From Micropterix aruncella (taxonomy: Eukaryota; Arthropoda; Insecta; Lepidoptera; Micropterigidae): a stretch of DNA of 64,000 nucleotides. The stretch lies in NCBI GenBank assembly GCA_944548615.1, contig OX155976.1, positions 7,893,822 to 7,957,821 on the forward strand, written 5' to 3'. Below, piece after piece: positions 54,901 through 64,000 of this stretch. How positions within the stretch are numbered: position 1 is the first letter of the stretch; every line of letters starts with the position of its first letter. A model generated the notes under the pieces. The model was not told the origin of the DNA, ran no database searches, and worked only from the letters and a program-made list of their open reading frames with translations. The position numbers were made by a program, and so were the translations under genes.

Positions 54901-56200
54901 GAGTAAACAACCAAACAATTACTATTGGTCTAGAGAACTTACGTTGTCTTAGAGAAAAATTGATTAGGCTCTATGATTGGAAAAACACCGCGCTTCAGCT
55001 GTCTGTGATTGACGTTTGCTCGCCGATCGCTATTTCAAGATGATCGATAAAAGCTTGGATTCCTGTAATCCCTCACGTAACTGCGTTCATTCACGACCGA
55101 ATAATCATGTCGATCGTGTCTTCTTCAAAATGTAAGCTTATAAAATCGGCCAAATCATTATAAGCCATATTACATATAAGCGTTATCGAAATCGCGGATT
55201 TACTTGACAATAAAGACGGAGGAGTTAACGGAACGCTCAACTCGCACTCCACACCTAAAAGGAAATGGCATGTTGGGCTCACTTTACCATCAGCTGTAAA
55301 CCATATACTAATGTAAAGATCTCTTTATGTACAACATTTATTACTAAAACGACTGATCTGATCGAGTTATATACTATCAAATATGGCTAATTATCTGATA
55401 TCCCCTTGGGCACCTAACGCATCCAGGCATTGTATATTTAATAACTGTTTAAACGAAAACCGTCCCAGAATACCCGAAACGATAAATTACATACGTTGTG
55501 TGACTAAATACTATAAATTCCTAAGAATGCTCGAGTTTGCCAGCAGTATATGGAGGGGAAATACTGGGATATGTTGCTTGAACTCTGTAATGTGTCTCAT
55601 GATTATGTTGCCGCTCTGTTTACTGACGTATGCAATGTGCTAAGGTCAGCTGTCCAACATGGTATGTCCAGTGACCGCACATCATAGCATACTATCTTCT
55701 ATGAATCTACACTCCAAAAAAATATATTTAACCCCTCCTATGGCGGGGTAAAATTTCTGCCCGGGATAGTTTTGCAAAATGATCACATTGAAATTTGAAA
55801 TATTATAACGTTACAACATTATCTCGTAAAATAATTAAGATAATAATGAATAAATATTACAGTTAGCACAGCGCGGAAAGCGTCTAACCAAAAATGGTTA
55901 GCTCACATAGGAAGGGTTTGTATTGGGATTTTAGGGTAATTAGCCATATTTAGGAACTTCAAAACTCCGAATCCGCTCATAATTGAGGTAAGTTGTGGTA
56001 ATCATAAATATTGTAGATAAATATATATTTCCAATAGTGAATACATTATTCTTATTAGAGAGGTGGGCCCAGTCCCCATACATTTTGGCCCATTGTCTTT
56101 TGACAGCTCAAAACTTAAGAAATGTCAGCATTTTCACTCCCTCGACAAAGTACTGTCTATAAATGCAAAAATACCTACATATATAAAAGATGTCTCCCTA
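54901..56200. other. Spacer with two weak open frames
   Basis: A minus-strand frame at 55091-55282 (63 codons, ATG to stop) and a plus-strand frame at 55383-55643 show no domain I recognise. 55520-55680 in another frame reads YWDMLLELCNVSHDYVAALF, which looks protein-like but is unassigned. Confidence 0.35.
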
Positions 56201-56208
56201 AGGTGCAC

Positions 56209-56228
56209 ACTCAAGTAGCTACTTGAGT
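56209..56228. repeat. Perfect 20-bp palindrome
   Basis: ACTCAAGTAGCTACTTGAGT. Related words (ATACTTGAG, ACTCGAGTTAC) follow within 130 bp. No function inferred. Confidence 0.9.
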
Positions 56229-56850
56229 ATGGTTTCTGCATAGTAATCGGTTAAGTTAGGGCATACTTGAGATGGGGGACCTCCTAAATGTCAAATTTCA
56301 ATACGGCTATAAGTTAGAGTAGCAAGTTATACTCGAGTTACAAACAAAATATTCGGTACAAATTCAACGACTAAACTTACTCATGACTTTACATTAAAGA
56401 TATTATAAAATTATCAAAATAAAGATATTCGATATTTTGATGTAAGTTTAACTGCCTAATTAGTCGATATAAAAATATCGCTCGGTAAACTTCCCTATTG
56501 TTGAAGTCATTATCGTAGTAATCGTAGACGTCCGTGACCTCAAACCGTATTATACCGAATACCGAGGCATATCACGCAACCAAATTGAATGCAACCAGAT
56601 ATCGCACGCTAGAAGTTCAACCCAAAACCGTCAGATGGCTTTAGTATTATTAAAAGAGAAACCTTTAAAAAAATGTATAAATTAAATATTTTTTATCTTA
56701 TCTCAAAGGTGACAAGTAATAATAAATAAAAAAGATATAGTACAGTGTAGTAACATTTTTATGGCTCATAATTGTGCTTGTTGACGCTGCCACTTTTCGT
56801 CTGTGACGTCAGAGTTGCACGCATAGTTTCTCAAACTTATAAATAAGATA

Positions 56851-57012
56851 AAAACGAATTTACCGCGTGAAGTTTAAAACACCCGACGTTTCGGCAAGGT
56901 TGCAACAGCCGTTGTCCAGGGTAGAGTCCAGTGTACTCTACGCTGGACAACGGCGGTGGCAACATCGCCGAAACGTCGAGTGCTACAAAACTTCAACCGG
57001 TAAATTCGTTTT
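56851..57012. mobile_element. Fold-back MITE, 162 bp, TA-flanked
   Basis: The two halves are near-complete inverted copies: AAAACGAATTTACCG ... CGACGTTTCGGC ... GTTGTCCAGGGTAGAGT pairs with ACTCTACGCTGGACAAC ... GCCGAAACGTCG ... CGGTAAATTCGTTTT. TA occurs on both sides (56849-56850, 57013-57014). Non-coding. Confidence 0.88.
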
Positions 57013-57293
57013 TATATTATTTATACTGTCAATCAACCGCGATAGTCCTTGATTTGTTATATCTCAAACTATTTAAGGGTTCCGTACCAAAGCGAACAAA
57101 CGAAACGCTATTGGTTAGACGCAGCGTTTCCTAAACTATTTTGACCTGGCCCGGTAACTTTAATCCTTTCCCTTCGCGACCTACTTTTTTTTTTACAATG
57201 CTGGTGTATACATAGGGAAAATAAAATACATTAATTAATATGTCCACATAAAAGTATGTACATTATGTAATATAACCGAAGCGTCAACTTGTA

Positions 57294-57841
57294 ATGGCTC
57301 TCTAGATGATCAAGCATGCTTGTCAAGCTTCGAGTCACAGGCTGGTAAGGGATCGTAAACAGCAGGAAATAAGTTTTTTTTTTATATATATATTTACCAA
57401 AATGCCTATTTTTTAACAATACCAGGGAGTAACGTCATGTATCAATCAACTACGTCTAATTAACGTGTATCCCTGGTATAAAACTACAAAATTAGGCATT
57501 TTTGGTGAATATAAATTTGGAAGCTTCGCGTCGCGGGCTGGGAGGGGATCGTAAACCGCAGGAAATATGCAAATATTTTAAAACAATATATTACCATAAG
57601 TGGCATCTTCACGTGACGTCATGTGTCAAGTCATATGGCGTAAATCATCAATCAATAATCAATAAATCAATCAATAAATCAATCAATCATCAATCAATCA
57701 TCAACCAATCAATAAAACTACAGAATTAGGCAATTTTGGTAAATTAAGAAATAAAAATATTTGCATATTTCCTGCGGTTTACGATTCCCTCCTATCCCGC
57801 GACGCGGAGTTTGACAAGCATGCTTGGTCGTCTAGAGAGAA
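57294..57841 (+). mobile_element. Family F fold-back element, full copy
   Basis: The left end GGCTCTCTAGATGATCAAGC and the right end, inverted, CTCTCTAGACGACCAAGCAT pair for about 80 bp, including a CGTAAACMGCAGGAAAT word. A further direct-orientation piece of the end (GCTTCGCGTCGCGGGCTGGG at 57522) lies inside, and 57380-57500 is itself palindromic (AAAATGCCTA ... TAGGCATTTT). Confidence 0.75.
57640..57720. repeat. (ATCA)n simple repeat
   Basis: Degenerate AATCAATCAATAAATCAATC repeats inside the family F element. Confidence 0.85.
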
Positions 57842-58250
57842 AATCGTCTTCATGGAAATCACTATTCCCCGGAACCTCCGATATACCGCACCTCCGACAA
57901 AATACAGTAATAACTTGAAAAATTCTAATTATGATGTTTCTTTATAAAAAATTACATTATTTCTCATTTTACACTCCCAAAAAGAGTTATAACTGTTAAT
58001 TCATCAGTGACATTGACGAATTAGTGAAGTAACAGTTAAAACTCTTTTTGGTTAAAACTCTTTTTAGTTAAAACTCTTTTTATAAAGAAGTGTCATAACG
58101 GGATTTTTCCAAGTCATTACTGTATTTGATCGCAGGTGCGATATGTTTACTAGAGAACATCATATTTTGGTGGATGTAGCAAGAGCACATCGTCATGATA
58201 CCCGACTCGATAAAAAACGGCTTCGTTAGAAGTTGATCGTCTAGGGAGCC
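57842..58250. repeat. Inverted-repeat block next to family F
   Basis: 57883-57930 (ACCGCACCTCCGAC, ACAGTAATAACTTG) pairs with 58100-58145 (CAAGTCATTACTGT, GCAGGTGCG). Inside, CAAAAAGAGTTATAACTGTTA pairs with AACAGTTAAAACTCTTTTTG, and a 17-bp unit (GTTAAAACTCTTTTTRG) is repeated about three times at 58033-58082. The block ends with another family F-like terminus (GATCGTCTAGGGAGCCC). Confidence 0.75.
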
Positions 58251-58640
58251 CCTAACAATAATGTAATAATAACATTGTAATTATAATCGTTGACTACTAT
58301 TTGCAAGAAGTATCAGCTCAGGATGAATGTCACCAAAACTAAGTTTATTGTCATTTCTCAAATCAAAATATGTATGTAAATATATATGTACTTACATATA
58401 TGTCCAACTCAAAAATTTATTTATATATTTTCTTTTTACTTTAGATACACACACAATGTATATTATATGCTATAATTTCAAATTTAATTTTGAGCTATAA
58501 TTTTGATGCCTACTCTTATTTTCACACCAGCATGTTGGTTGACTGGAAGATATTGTAGTGTAGCAATAAATCCGCCATTGTACCTTATTTTTATTGTGCA
58601 ATAAAGAGATTTTCATTCATTCATTCATTCATTTCTAATA
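58251..58640. other. AT-rich spacer
   Basis: No gene. A (CATT)n run at 58612-58635 follows GCAATAAAGAGATTTT, possibly a LINE or SINE 3' end. Confidence 0.5.
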
Positions 58641-58684
58641 ATCCCAATATCCTAGCATACTTGTGGAGCCACAAAAACTATAAC

Positions 58685-58918
58685 AAGTTGACAATACCTT
58701 GGCACTTGGCTTACACAAAACTGGGAAATTGAAGTGGAGATCAAACCTCGCATCAAAATTGCACGCAGAGTCTATGGAGAAATGAAAAAGGTCTTTTGCA
58801 ATCGAAGCCTAAAAATTCCACTTCAAACACGTCTTCTCCAGTGCTACATCTGGCCCATACTTCTATACCGATGTAAGGCCTGGACTATTAAGAAATATCT
58901 CAGGAAACGTATATAAGC
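58685..58918 (+). pseudogene. RTE/craTA-like LINE reverse transcriptase fragment
   Basis: WEIEVEIKPRIKIARRVYGE and MKKVFCNRSLKIPLQTRLLQ, then CYIWPILLYRCKAWTIKKYL, form the conserved segment after the palm in RTE-type elements. It is preceded by a frame-shifted YLGTWL-like piece at about 58697 and terminated at 58914-58916. A fragment only. Confidence 0.85.
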
Positions 58919-58920
58919 AT

Positions 58921-59196
58921 TCGAGATGACATATACAGACGCATGACATTGATAAGAAATAAGAAATAAGAAAAAAAAAAACAAAAACCCGATCTGGGTA
59001 TAGAAATTACATATAACAAAAAATAGTATTTCTACAAATAAAATTACATTTCAAATTATAAAAAAAGTGTATAAAACACTAATATTGAAAAAAAACATAG
59101 AAATTAAAAAATAACAAAGACATAAAAACTAGAAAAATAAAAATAAACAGAAATAATGAAAAATATAGAGAATCAGCAATTCAATAAAGAAAATAT
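58921..59196. other. A-rich spacer
   Basis: Nearly all A-rich low complexity between two RTE pieces. No coding content. Confidence 0.6.
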
Positions 59197-59640
59197 ATGA
59201 AAACTAGAAAAATAGAAAGCGTCCAAAGAGTTCTACATAGACTACATTTAATAAGGATCAAACTATCAATCAACAATCAAGAAATAGAAAAATGCATCGA
59301 CTCTTCAAAGAACAAAAAATCAACTGGTCTCGATGATATACCTGTTAGCGTAATTATAAAGATATCTTGGACTCGGAAAGTCACCAATGAGGAAGTTGAC
59401 CACCACGTGCTTAGGCACGACAGGTACAAACTCCTACAACTCATTATGATGGGAAAAGTTACAAGGAAGAGGAGACTTGGCCGTAGATGGAAATCTTGGT
59501 TGCGGAAGATTCGAGAATGGACCGAGATTACGAGTGTGGCCGAATTGTTGTGTCTAGCGAAGGTCAAAAAGAAGTATGTAGAGCTGACTGCCAACCTTCA
59601 CTAGTTGGAGTGGCACCCTAAGAAGAAGAAGAAGCGGGAA
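59197..59640 (+). pseudogene. Internally deleted RTE-type LINE with (GAA)n tail
   Basis: The 135-codon frame begins, after unrelated residues, with NNQEIEKCIDSSKNKKSTGL-DDIP, the opening motif of the reverse transcriptase, and jumps directly to VLRHDRYKLLQLIMMGKVTR and GRRWKSWLRKIREWT, the C-terminal end. The whole catalytic palm is missing between about 59365 and 59390. The frame ends at 59604 and is followed by AAGAAGAAGAAGAAG, a usual RTE 3' tail. Confidence 0.85.
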
Positions 59641-60469
59641 GTATGAAATATTTTATTTTTAACTAGGAACTCCAATTTTACCGGAAAGGACGTTAACCTT
59701 ATTCTTAGGTCTGGTTCAATTTCCAATCGGTAATGGTGGGGGGGGGGGGATTGGCGAGGTAGGGGTTTACGGAGTGGGGATCGATTTTTTTATAAACATA
59801 ATAGATACTAACAATAGGATTCTATTACATTCTATTACTCTATACTAACCTGCAAACAGGCGGTGCCATTATCAAGCTTAATTAACATAACTGATTGTTT
59901 ACATTCTTCAGATTTTCTGTACTGGCGTATATACTAATGTACTAATATTGAGTTATATGTGTACTAATAACAATTTTAGATATAAATATAAACGCCCGGA
60001 CGGTCGTAATGTGAACGACTGGACCGATAAATAACAAGTGTCGATACACGCCGCCCACCCCGTGGACATAGGTCTTTCTCCCCTCAGGCATCATTTTGGC
60101 GTCTGCACTTGTCAGAAGCATTCCATTGAAAATCGTCCCAATAGATCGTCAAAAGAGGATGTAGACATTAGTAGTAAGTCTAAAGTAATTGATGAACTCT
60201 TTTTCGTCACTTCTCAGTTCACCCATCAATGTTTGAAATGTTCCAAGTGAAAATCTTTCCCGTACCAATGTTTTCTTTTTACTCTATTGCGTCTTCTTAA
60301 ACACCACCAAAACACTATAATTTCGACCACCATGCACGGAGGCTGAGGTAACTTTGACGGAGGTCTGGACTCGACTGAGTTCGGCCGATTTTCTTGACGG
60401 ATCCGTCTACGAGTATAAGTGTAAACCTATCTCCGGGCGAAAGTTTCCGTCGAAACAGACGGTCCGTCA
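59641..60469. other. Spacer, nothing recognised
   Basis: Includes a G run at about 59738-59748 and a 70-codon frame at 60038-60250 without known motifs. Confidence 0.4.
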
Positions 60470-60482
60470 TAGTGGGAACGGG

Positions 60483-61145
60483 GAGCTAATGGGCACTCGC
60501 TGAGTTCGCCACGAAGACCCATTCTGTTCAGGGTTGGTTACACTCACGGGTCAACACCCATCCGACGACCTCCACGCATGAAATGCGAGTCTGGGTAGGA
60601 CTCTGGCCTCAGGGTTAGTTTCCCCTAGGAATCAACCTTCTGGCGCTCCCAGACGGTCTGCGTACCGTGCGGCATTAGCCAATCGATTGCGCACTCTGAC
60701 TAACAGTCGGGGGAGTCTGGAAGCAGTACTGTTTCCTATATAGCGGGGGTGGTTGCGGACCTTACGGCGACTGCTCTTGAAACGACCATCGGCTACACGA
60801 TCCTGTGTGAACAGCCTGGCAAAGGATGCCGTGGTCCGCGTAGATTCGGTATACACCGTTTCACCGCTTCGTAAGGGAGAGGACCGCGCAAGCGACCTCG
60901 ATCTCGTAACCAATCGAGAGACTGGAGTAATCTGGTCGCAATTGTAAGTAAGGGCGTGAGTGAAAGCCCGCTGGGTAACACTCCTGGCTATCTCGCGGTT
61001 AAGGCGTTGGCCTCATACGGGTTTGTGGCGGAGCTAGACGGTGAACTGTTTTGTCCAAGTCTTCTGCGCTCACTCCAGGGAGATAGAACGACTAATCGTT
61101 AAAACTTCCTGAGGTGACGGGCTCGCCCGTTGTAGTCGACAACTC
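60483..61145 (-). mobile_element. Family A repeat, full-length copy with 13-bp target duplication
   Basis: TAGTGGGAACGGG flanks it at 60470-60482 and 61146-61158. 663 bp. Ends, inverted: GAGCTAATGGGC on the left and GTCGACAACTC on the right. Confidence 0.93.
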
Positions 61146-61158
61146 TAGTGGGAACGGG

Positions 61159-61314
61159 CTCTAATAGGCTATATAATCAATGGCAGTACTAACTCTAAAA
61201 ATCCAGAGATAAATCCATATATAACTCTAAGAATCCATATATCGTTCAGGCTGAACGGTTAACTCGAGTATCGGATCAAATATATCCTTTGACCTACAAT
61301 GAGAGTTATATCTC
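61159..61314. other. Short unassigned spacer
   Basis: Short repeated CCATATATAACTCTAAGAAT words. Nothing else. Confidence 0.5.
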
Positions 61315-61830
61315 ATGTCATCATCATCATATCCTGTCCACCCTAGAACGGGCTAGTACCAGTTGGGTGACAAAATCAAATAAGCAAAAGGTTAAGGTTT
61401 TGCCATTCGGTTCCTGTTATATTTTTAAGCAAAATAATAATTAATTCTTAAATAAATAAATAAAATCATCGGCCGGTAGAGGCCTCTCCCATAGAATGCC
61501 ATGACGAGCGGTTTTGAGCTGCCTCTATCCACCTACTTTCTGCGACCGCGACAATGTCATCGTTCATCTTGTAGGAGGCCGTCTCACGCGGCGTCTGCCG
61601 GTTCGTGGTCGGCATTCAAGAAAATGACGACCTTCTCTTTTTCCCAACGGTTGTCGGTTCTGCGAGCTACATGACCTGCCCGTTGCCATTTCAAGTTGGT
61701 AATTTTACGAGCTATGTCAGTACCCTTGGTTCATCTGCGGAGTTCCTCGTTTCCGATCCTACCACGCAGTGAAACTCCAAGCATAGCTGTCTCCATGGCT
61801 CTGTTGGAGCCCTGTCGGTCCAACATACCC
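61315..61830 (-). pseudogene. RTE-like LINE C-terminal fragment with (GAT)n tail
   Basis: On the minus strand AMLGVSLRGRIGNEELRR, then a stop, then TDIARKITNLKWQRAGHVAR and RTDNRWEKE. Further on come degraded DGLLQDE and MAFYGRGL segments. This is the C-terminal end of an RTE or related LINE. Stops near 61733 and 61602 show decay. A GATGATGATGACATG tail lies near 61318-61333. Confidence 0.82.
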
Positions 61831-63109
61831 ACAACAAAAAAGTAATTTCCACAGAATGGAAACCGCAAACTCGCTCAAATCTACACGAGGCAGCTGCAGT
61901 TAATTTCCAACTAAATTCGGCAATTTATGCACAGTCAAGCGATGACTCATGTCATTTCTTCTGATCGATACACATGTCGCACCCCACTCATAGCTATTAC
62001 ATCACCGCTCACGGTATAAAACGTAGTACATTTCGATCGATCGATATCATTCCCTTGGTGGACAAGTACACGGCTATCTATCATTTCCTTGGCGGATAGT
62101 TACCGCGACTACGCTTCATTATCAAGCAGTACCTGCATTACTCGCGATACCGATCGTCAAGCATCGCTCCTCGACTACACACTTCGGACACACTACTACG
62201 GCTTCACCTCGCACCCACACTAATACACTACGGCGAAATAACAATCAAGGCGTTAAGAACTGGCGACTCACTTCAACCTTCTGATTAAATACTTCTACTT
62301 CGACATCCACGTCTTTCATTCACGGAGAAAACTTCACGATGAGATCCACCCTTCGCTCACAATCAATTGGAGTCTAGTGAAGGGTGGCAACTCTCACAGC
62401 TCCTAGCGCGATTTTGGGCTTGTGTATGAGCCCAATAATTAACGCCCACGTCTCAATGTCGGATGTCATCACTGGCAACACGCGCTGATTATAGACTTTC
62501 GTCTTGAGGTTTTACGGTATTTGTGACGAGAATATATCTCAAGTTGTTAAAAAACTTAACTCACTGAAATACCGGATAAGAAAATACTTTTTGAACGTGT
62601 CACTTGAGTTAGCATTCAAAATTGACAAGACTTAGGTGCGGATTAGAATACGGATTTCAGATCTGTGAAAGGATATTGATTTTACAAAGGGATATTTACA
62701 AAAGGATATTGACTTGCTCTAGAAGGTTCAGTAAATGTGTACTGAGATACCTCAAGAACTAGAGTACGAGGAAAGGCTGCATTTGTTAAATATGACAAAA
62801 GAAGAACAGTAATTTAAAAAAATAAATCACGATTGCCATTACAAAATTGCCGATTGCCACTAAAAAAATTCACTAACTTTCCGACTATCTGGGGATTTTT
62901 GATTTGAAAACTATTTTGGAAACACTGCTCCATTCGATAGTAAACGTATAGCGAGCGATATTGGTCGCTACTCGATAGACAATTGATGTGACGTTCATTG
63001 TCTGAATTAATTTCAATTCACGATCGATACACATATCATTATGTCTTGACGTCGCCATTTCACGTCAGTGGAATGTTCCAGCGGTCAGGAAAAAATTTAA
63101 CGAATCAAG
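61831..63109. other. Unassigned region with a promoter-like segment
   Basis: GGTATAAAACG at about 62015 with CGATCGATCGATATCATTCC about 25 bp downstream has the look of a TATA-plus-start-site promoter or an LTR U3/R boundary, but no second LTR, PBS or gene was found. The rest is AT-rich with no supported gene. Confidence 0.35.
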
Positions 63110-63398
63110 AGCCACCATTAGGCTACCTGAGCCTAAATTCAGAGCCGGGCAAAAGATGTCTTTGGTCCACGATAGATTTAAACTGAATTACCGCTGAACG
63201 TACGGCAGGTAGATTACTAATAGTTAATTCCAGAAGGAGATATCCTTCCAAAACTGGTAGTCAGGGGGCGAGGCTGCCCGCTGGTACCTTTCCCGTTGCC
63301 TCGCCACAAGGCGTTGGTTTCTAGCGGGCATGCTGGCATAGCTAGACGAATTGTATTGTCTCAAGTCTTATACGCTCATTTTCGTTATACCAGCCTGG
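63110..63398 (-). mobile_element. Family A repeat, divergent subfamily fragment
   Basis: Shares GGAGATATCCTTCCAAA, GGGGGCGAGGCTGCCCGCTGG and AAGGCGTTGGTTTCTAGCGG with 26327-26665 and 36479-36700. It lies directly before a main-subfamily copy. Confidence 0.7.
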
Positions 63399-63401
63399 AG
63401 G

Positions 63402-64000
63402 GGGGAGTTAATGGGCCCTTGCTGAGTTGGCCACGAAGACCCATTCTGTTCAGGGTTGGTCAGACTCACGGGCCAACACCCATCCGACGGCCTCCACGCA
63501 TGAAGTGCGAGCCTGGTTAGGACTCTGGCCTTAGGGTTAGTATCCCCTATGAATCAACCTTCTGGCGCTCCTGGACGGTCTGCGCTCCGTGCGACAAAAG
63601 TCAATCGATTGCGCATTCTGACTAACAGTCGGGGGAGTCTGGAAGCAGTACTGTTTCCTTTAGAGCGGGGGTGGTTGCAGACCTTACGGCGACTGCTCTT
63701 GAAACGACCACCGGCTACCCGATCCTGGGTGAACAGCCGGGCAAAGGATGCCGTGGTCCGCGATAGTTTCGGTATACACCGTTTCACCGCTTCGTAAGGG
63801 AGAGGACCGCGCAAACGACCTCGAACTCGTAACCAATCGAGAGACTGGAGTAATCTGATCGCATTTGGAAGTAGGGGCGTGAGTGTAAGCCCGCTGGGTA
63901 ACACTCCTGGCTATCTCGCGGTTAAGGCGTTGGCCTCTTACGGGTTTGTGGCGCTTAACGGTGGACTGTTTTGTCCAAGTCTTCTGCGCTCACCCCAGGG
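63402..64000 (-). mobile_element. Family A repeat, main subfamily, cut by the window end
   Basis: From GGGGAGTTAATGGGCCCTTG to CTGCGCTCACCCCAGGG, lacking only the 5' ~60 bp beyond the window. It holds the same ~116-codon frame (63904-63554) as other copies. Confidence 0.9.

Noticed and set aside
55091..55282. 63-codon minus-strand frame as a transposase first exon
   Set aside because: No recognisable motif, splice partner or inverted ends.
62010..62420. Solo LTR with TATA box and a TGGCAACTC primer site
   Set aside because: No matching second LTR, no TG...CA ends and no target duplication identified.

Overview
This is a eukaryotic, almost certainly insect and most probably lepidopteran, stretch of repeat-dominated DNA. 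The evidence is indirect: an AT-rich background; a Helitron with ends like those I know from moth and butterfly genomes; jockey/CR1-like and RTE-like LINEs; a BEL/Pao LTR element with long LTRs; tRNA-derived SINEs; and very many short inverted-repeat elements. I see no bacterial-style genes, operons, rRNA or CRISPR. No complete single-copy host gene is visible. Two short segments look like host exons: 51259-51421 (minus) and a captured DEAH-helicase exon piece at 53677-53736 (minus). One further coding-like piece, at 42347-42640, I could not identify.

Layout. 1-2.2 kb holds five long (TA)n tracts separated by duplicated and inverted unique blocks. 2.2-4.7 kb is a nest: an element with a ~119-bp internal tandem repeat was invaded by a GC-rich ~660-bp repeat (called family A here), which was itself invaded by another retroelement; a LINE 3' end follows. 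4.9-9.2 kb has a 298-bp MITE, direct repeats, a 745-bp Helitron ending in CTAG, a LINE C-terminal piece, and a divergent family A copy broken by a 452-bp MITE. 10.2-11.2 kb is a LINE 3' end. 11.35-14.76 kb is a DNA transposon with ~350-bp terminal inverted repeats and a frameshifted transposase plus XPG/PIN-like gene (Academ-like). 14.8-22.0 kb is a BEL/Pao element with near-identical 1280-bp LTRs, 5-bp target duplication, PBS and PPT, but with the integrase core deleted. 22-37 kb is a mosaic of family A copies, MITEs and LINE fragments. 38-48 kb holds a TTAA MITE family, two related RNase H LINE fragments (one at 33 kb), and a tandem-headed repeat (family E) split by a 517-bp MITE. 48.4-50.4 kb has a jockey-like reverse transcriptase pseudogene and a Tc1-like transposase relic. 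51-58 kb contains the candidate exon, the second 119-bp-repeat element with the captured exon, a tRNA-derived SINE and fold-back elements. 58.6-64 kb has RTE relics and more family A.

The strongest results are nested insertions that date each other and give target-site duplications: 12-15 bp for family A, so target-primed retroposition; 3 bp for the GGGCYCGATTGCG MITEs; TTAA for the GGCGACATGA MITEs; and 5 bp for the BEL element. Family A, with at least fifteen copies or pieces, three short hairpins at its 5' end and no recognised relative, is the best candidate for something not previously described. Boundaries were read by eye and may be off by a few bases.
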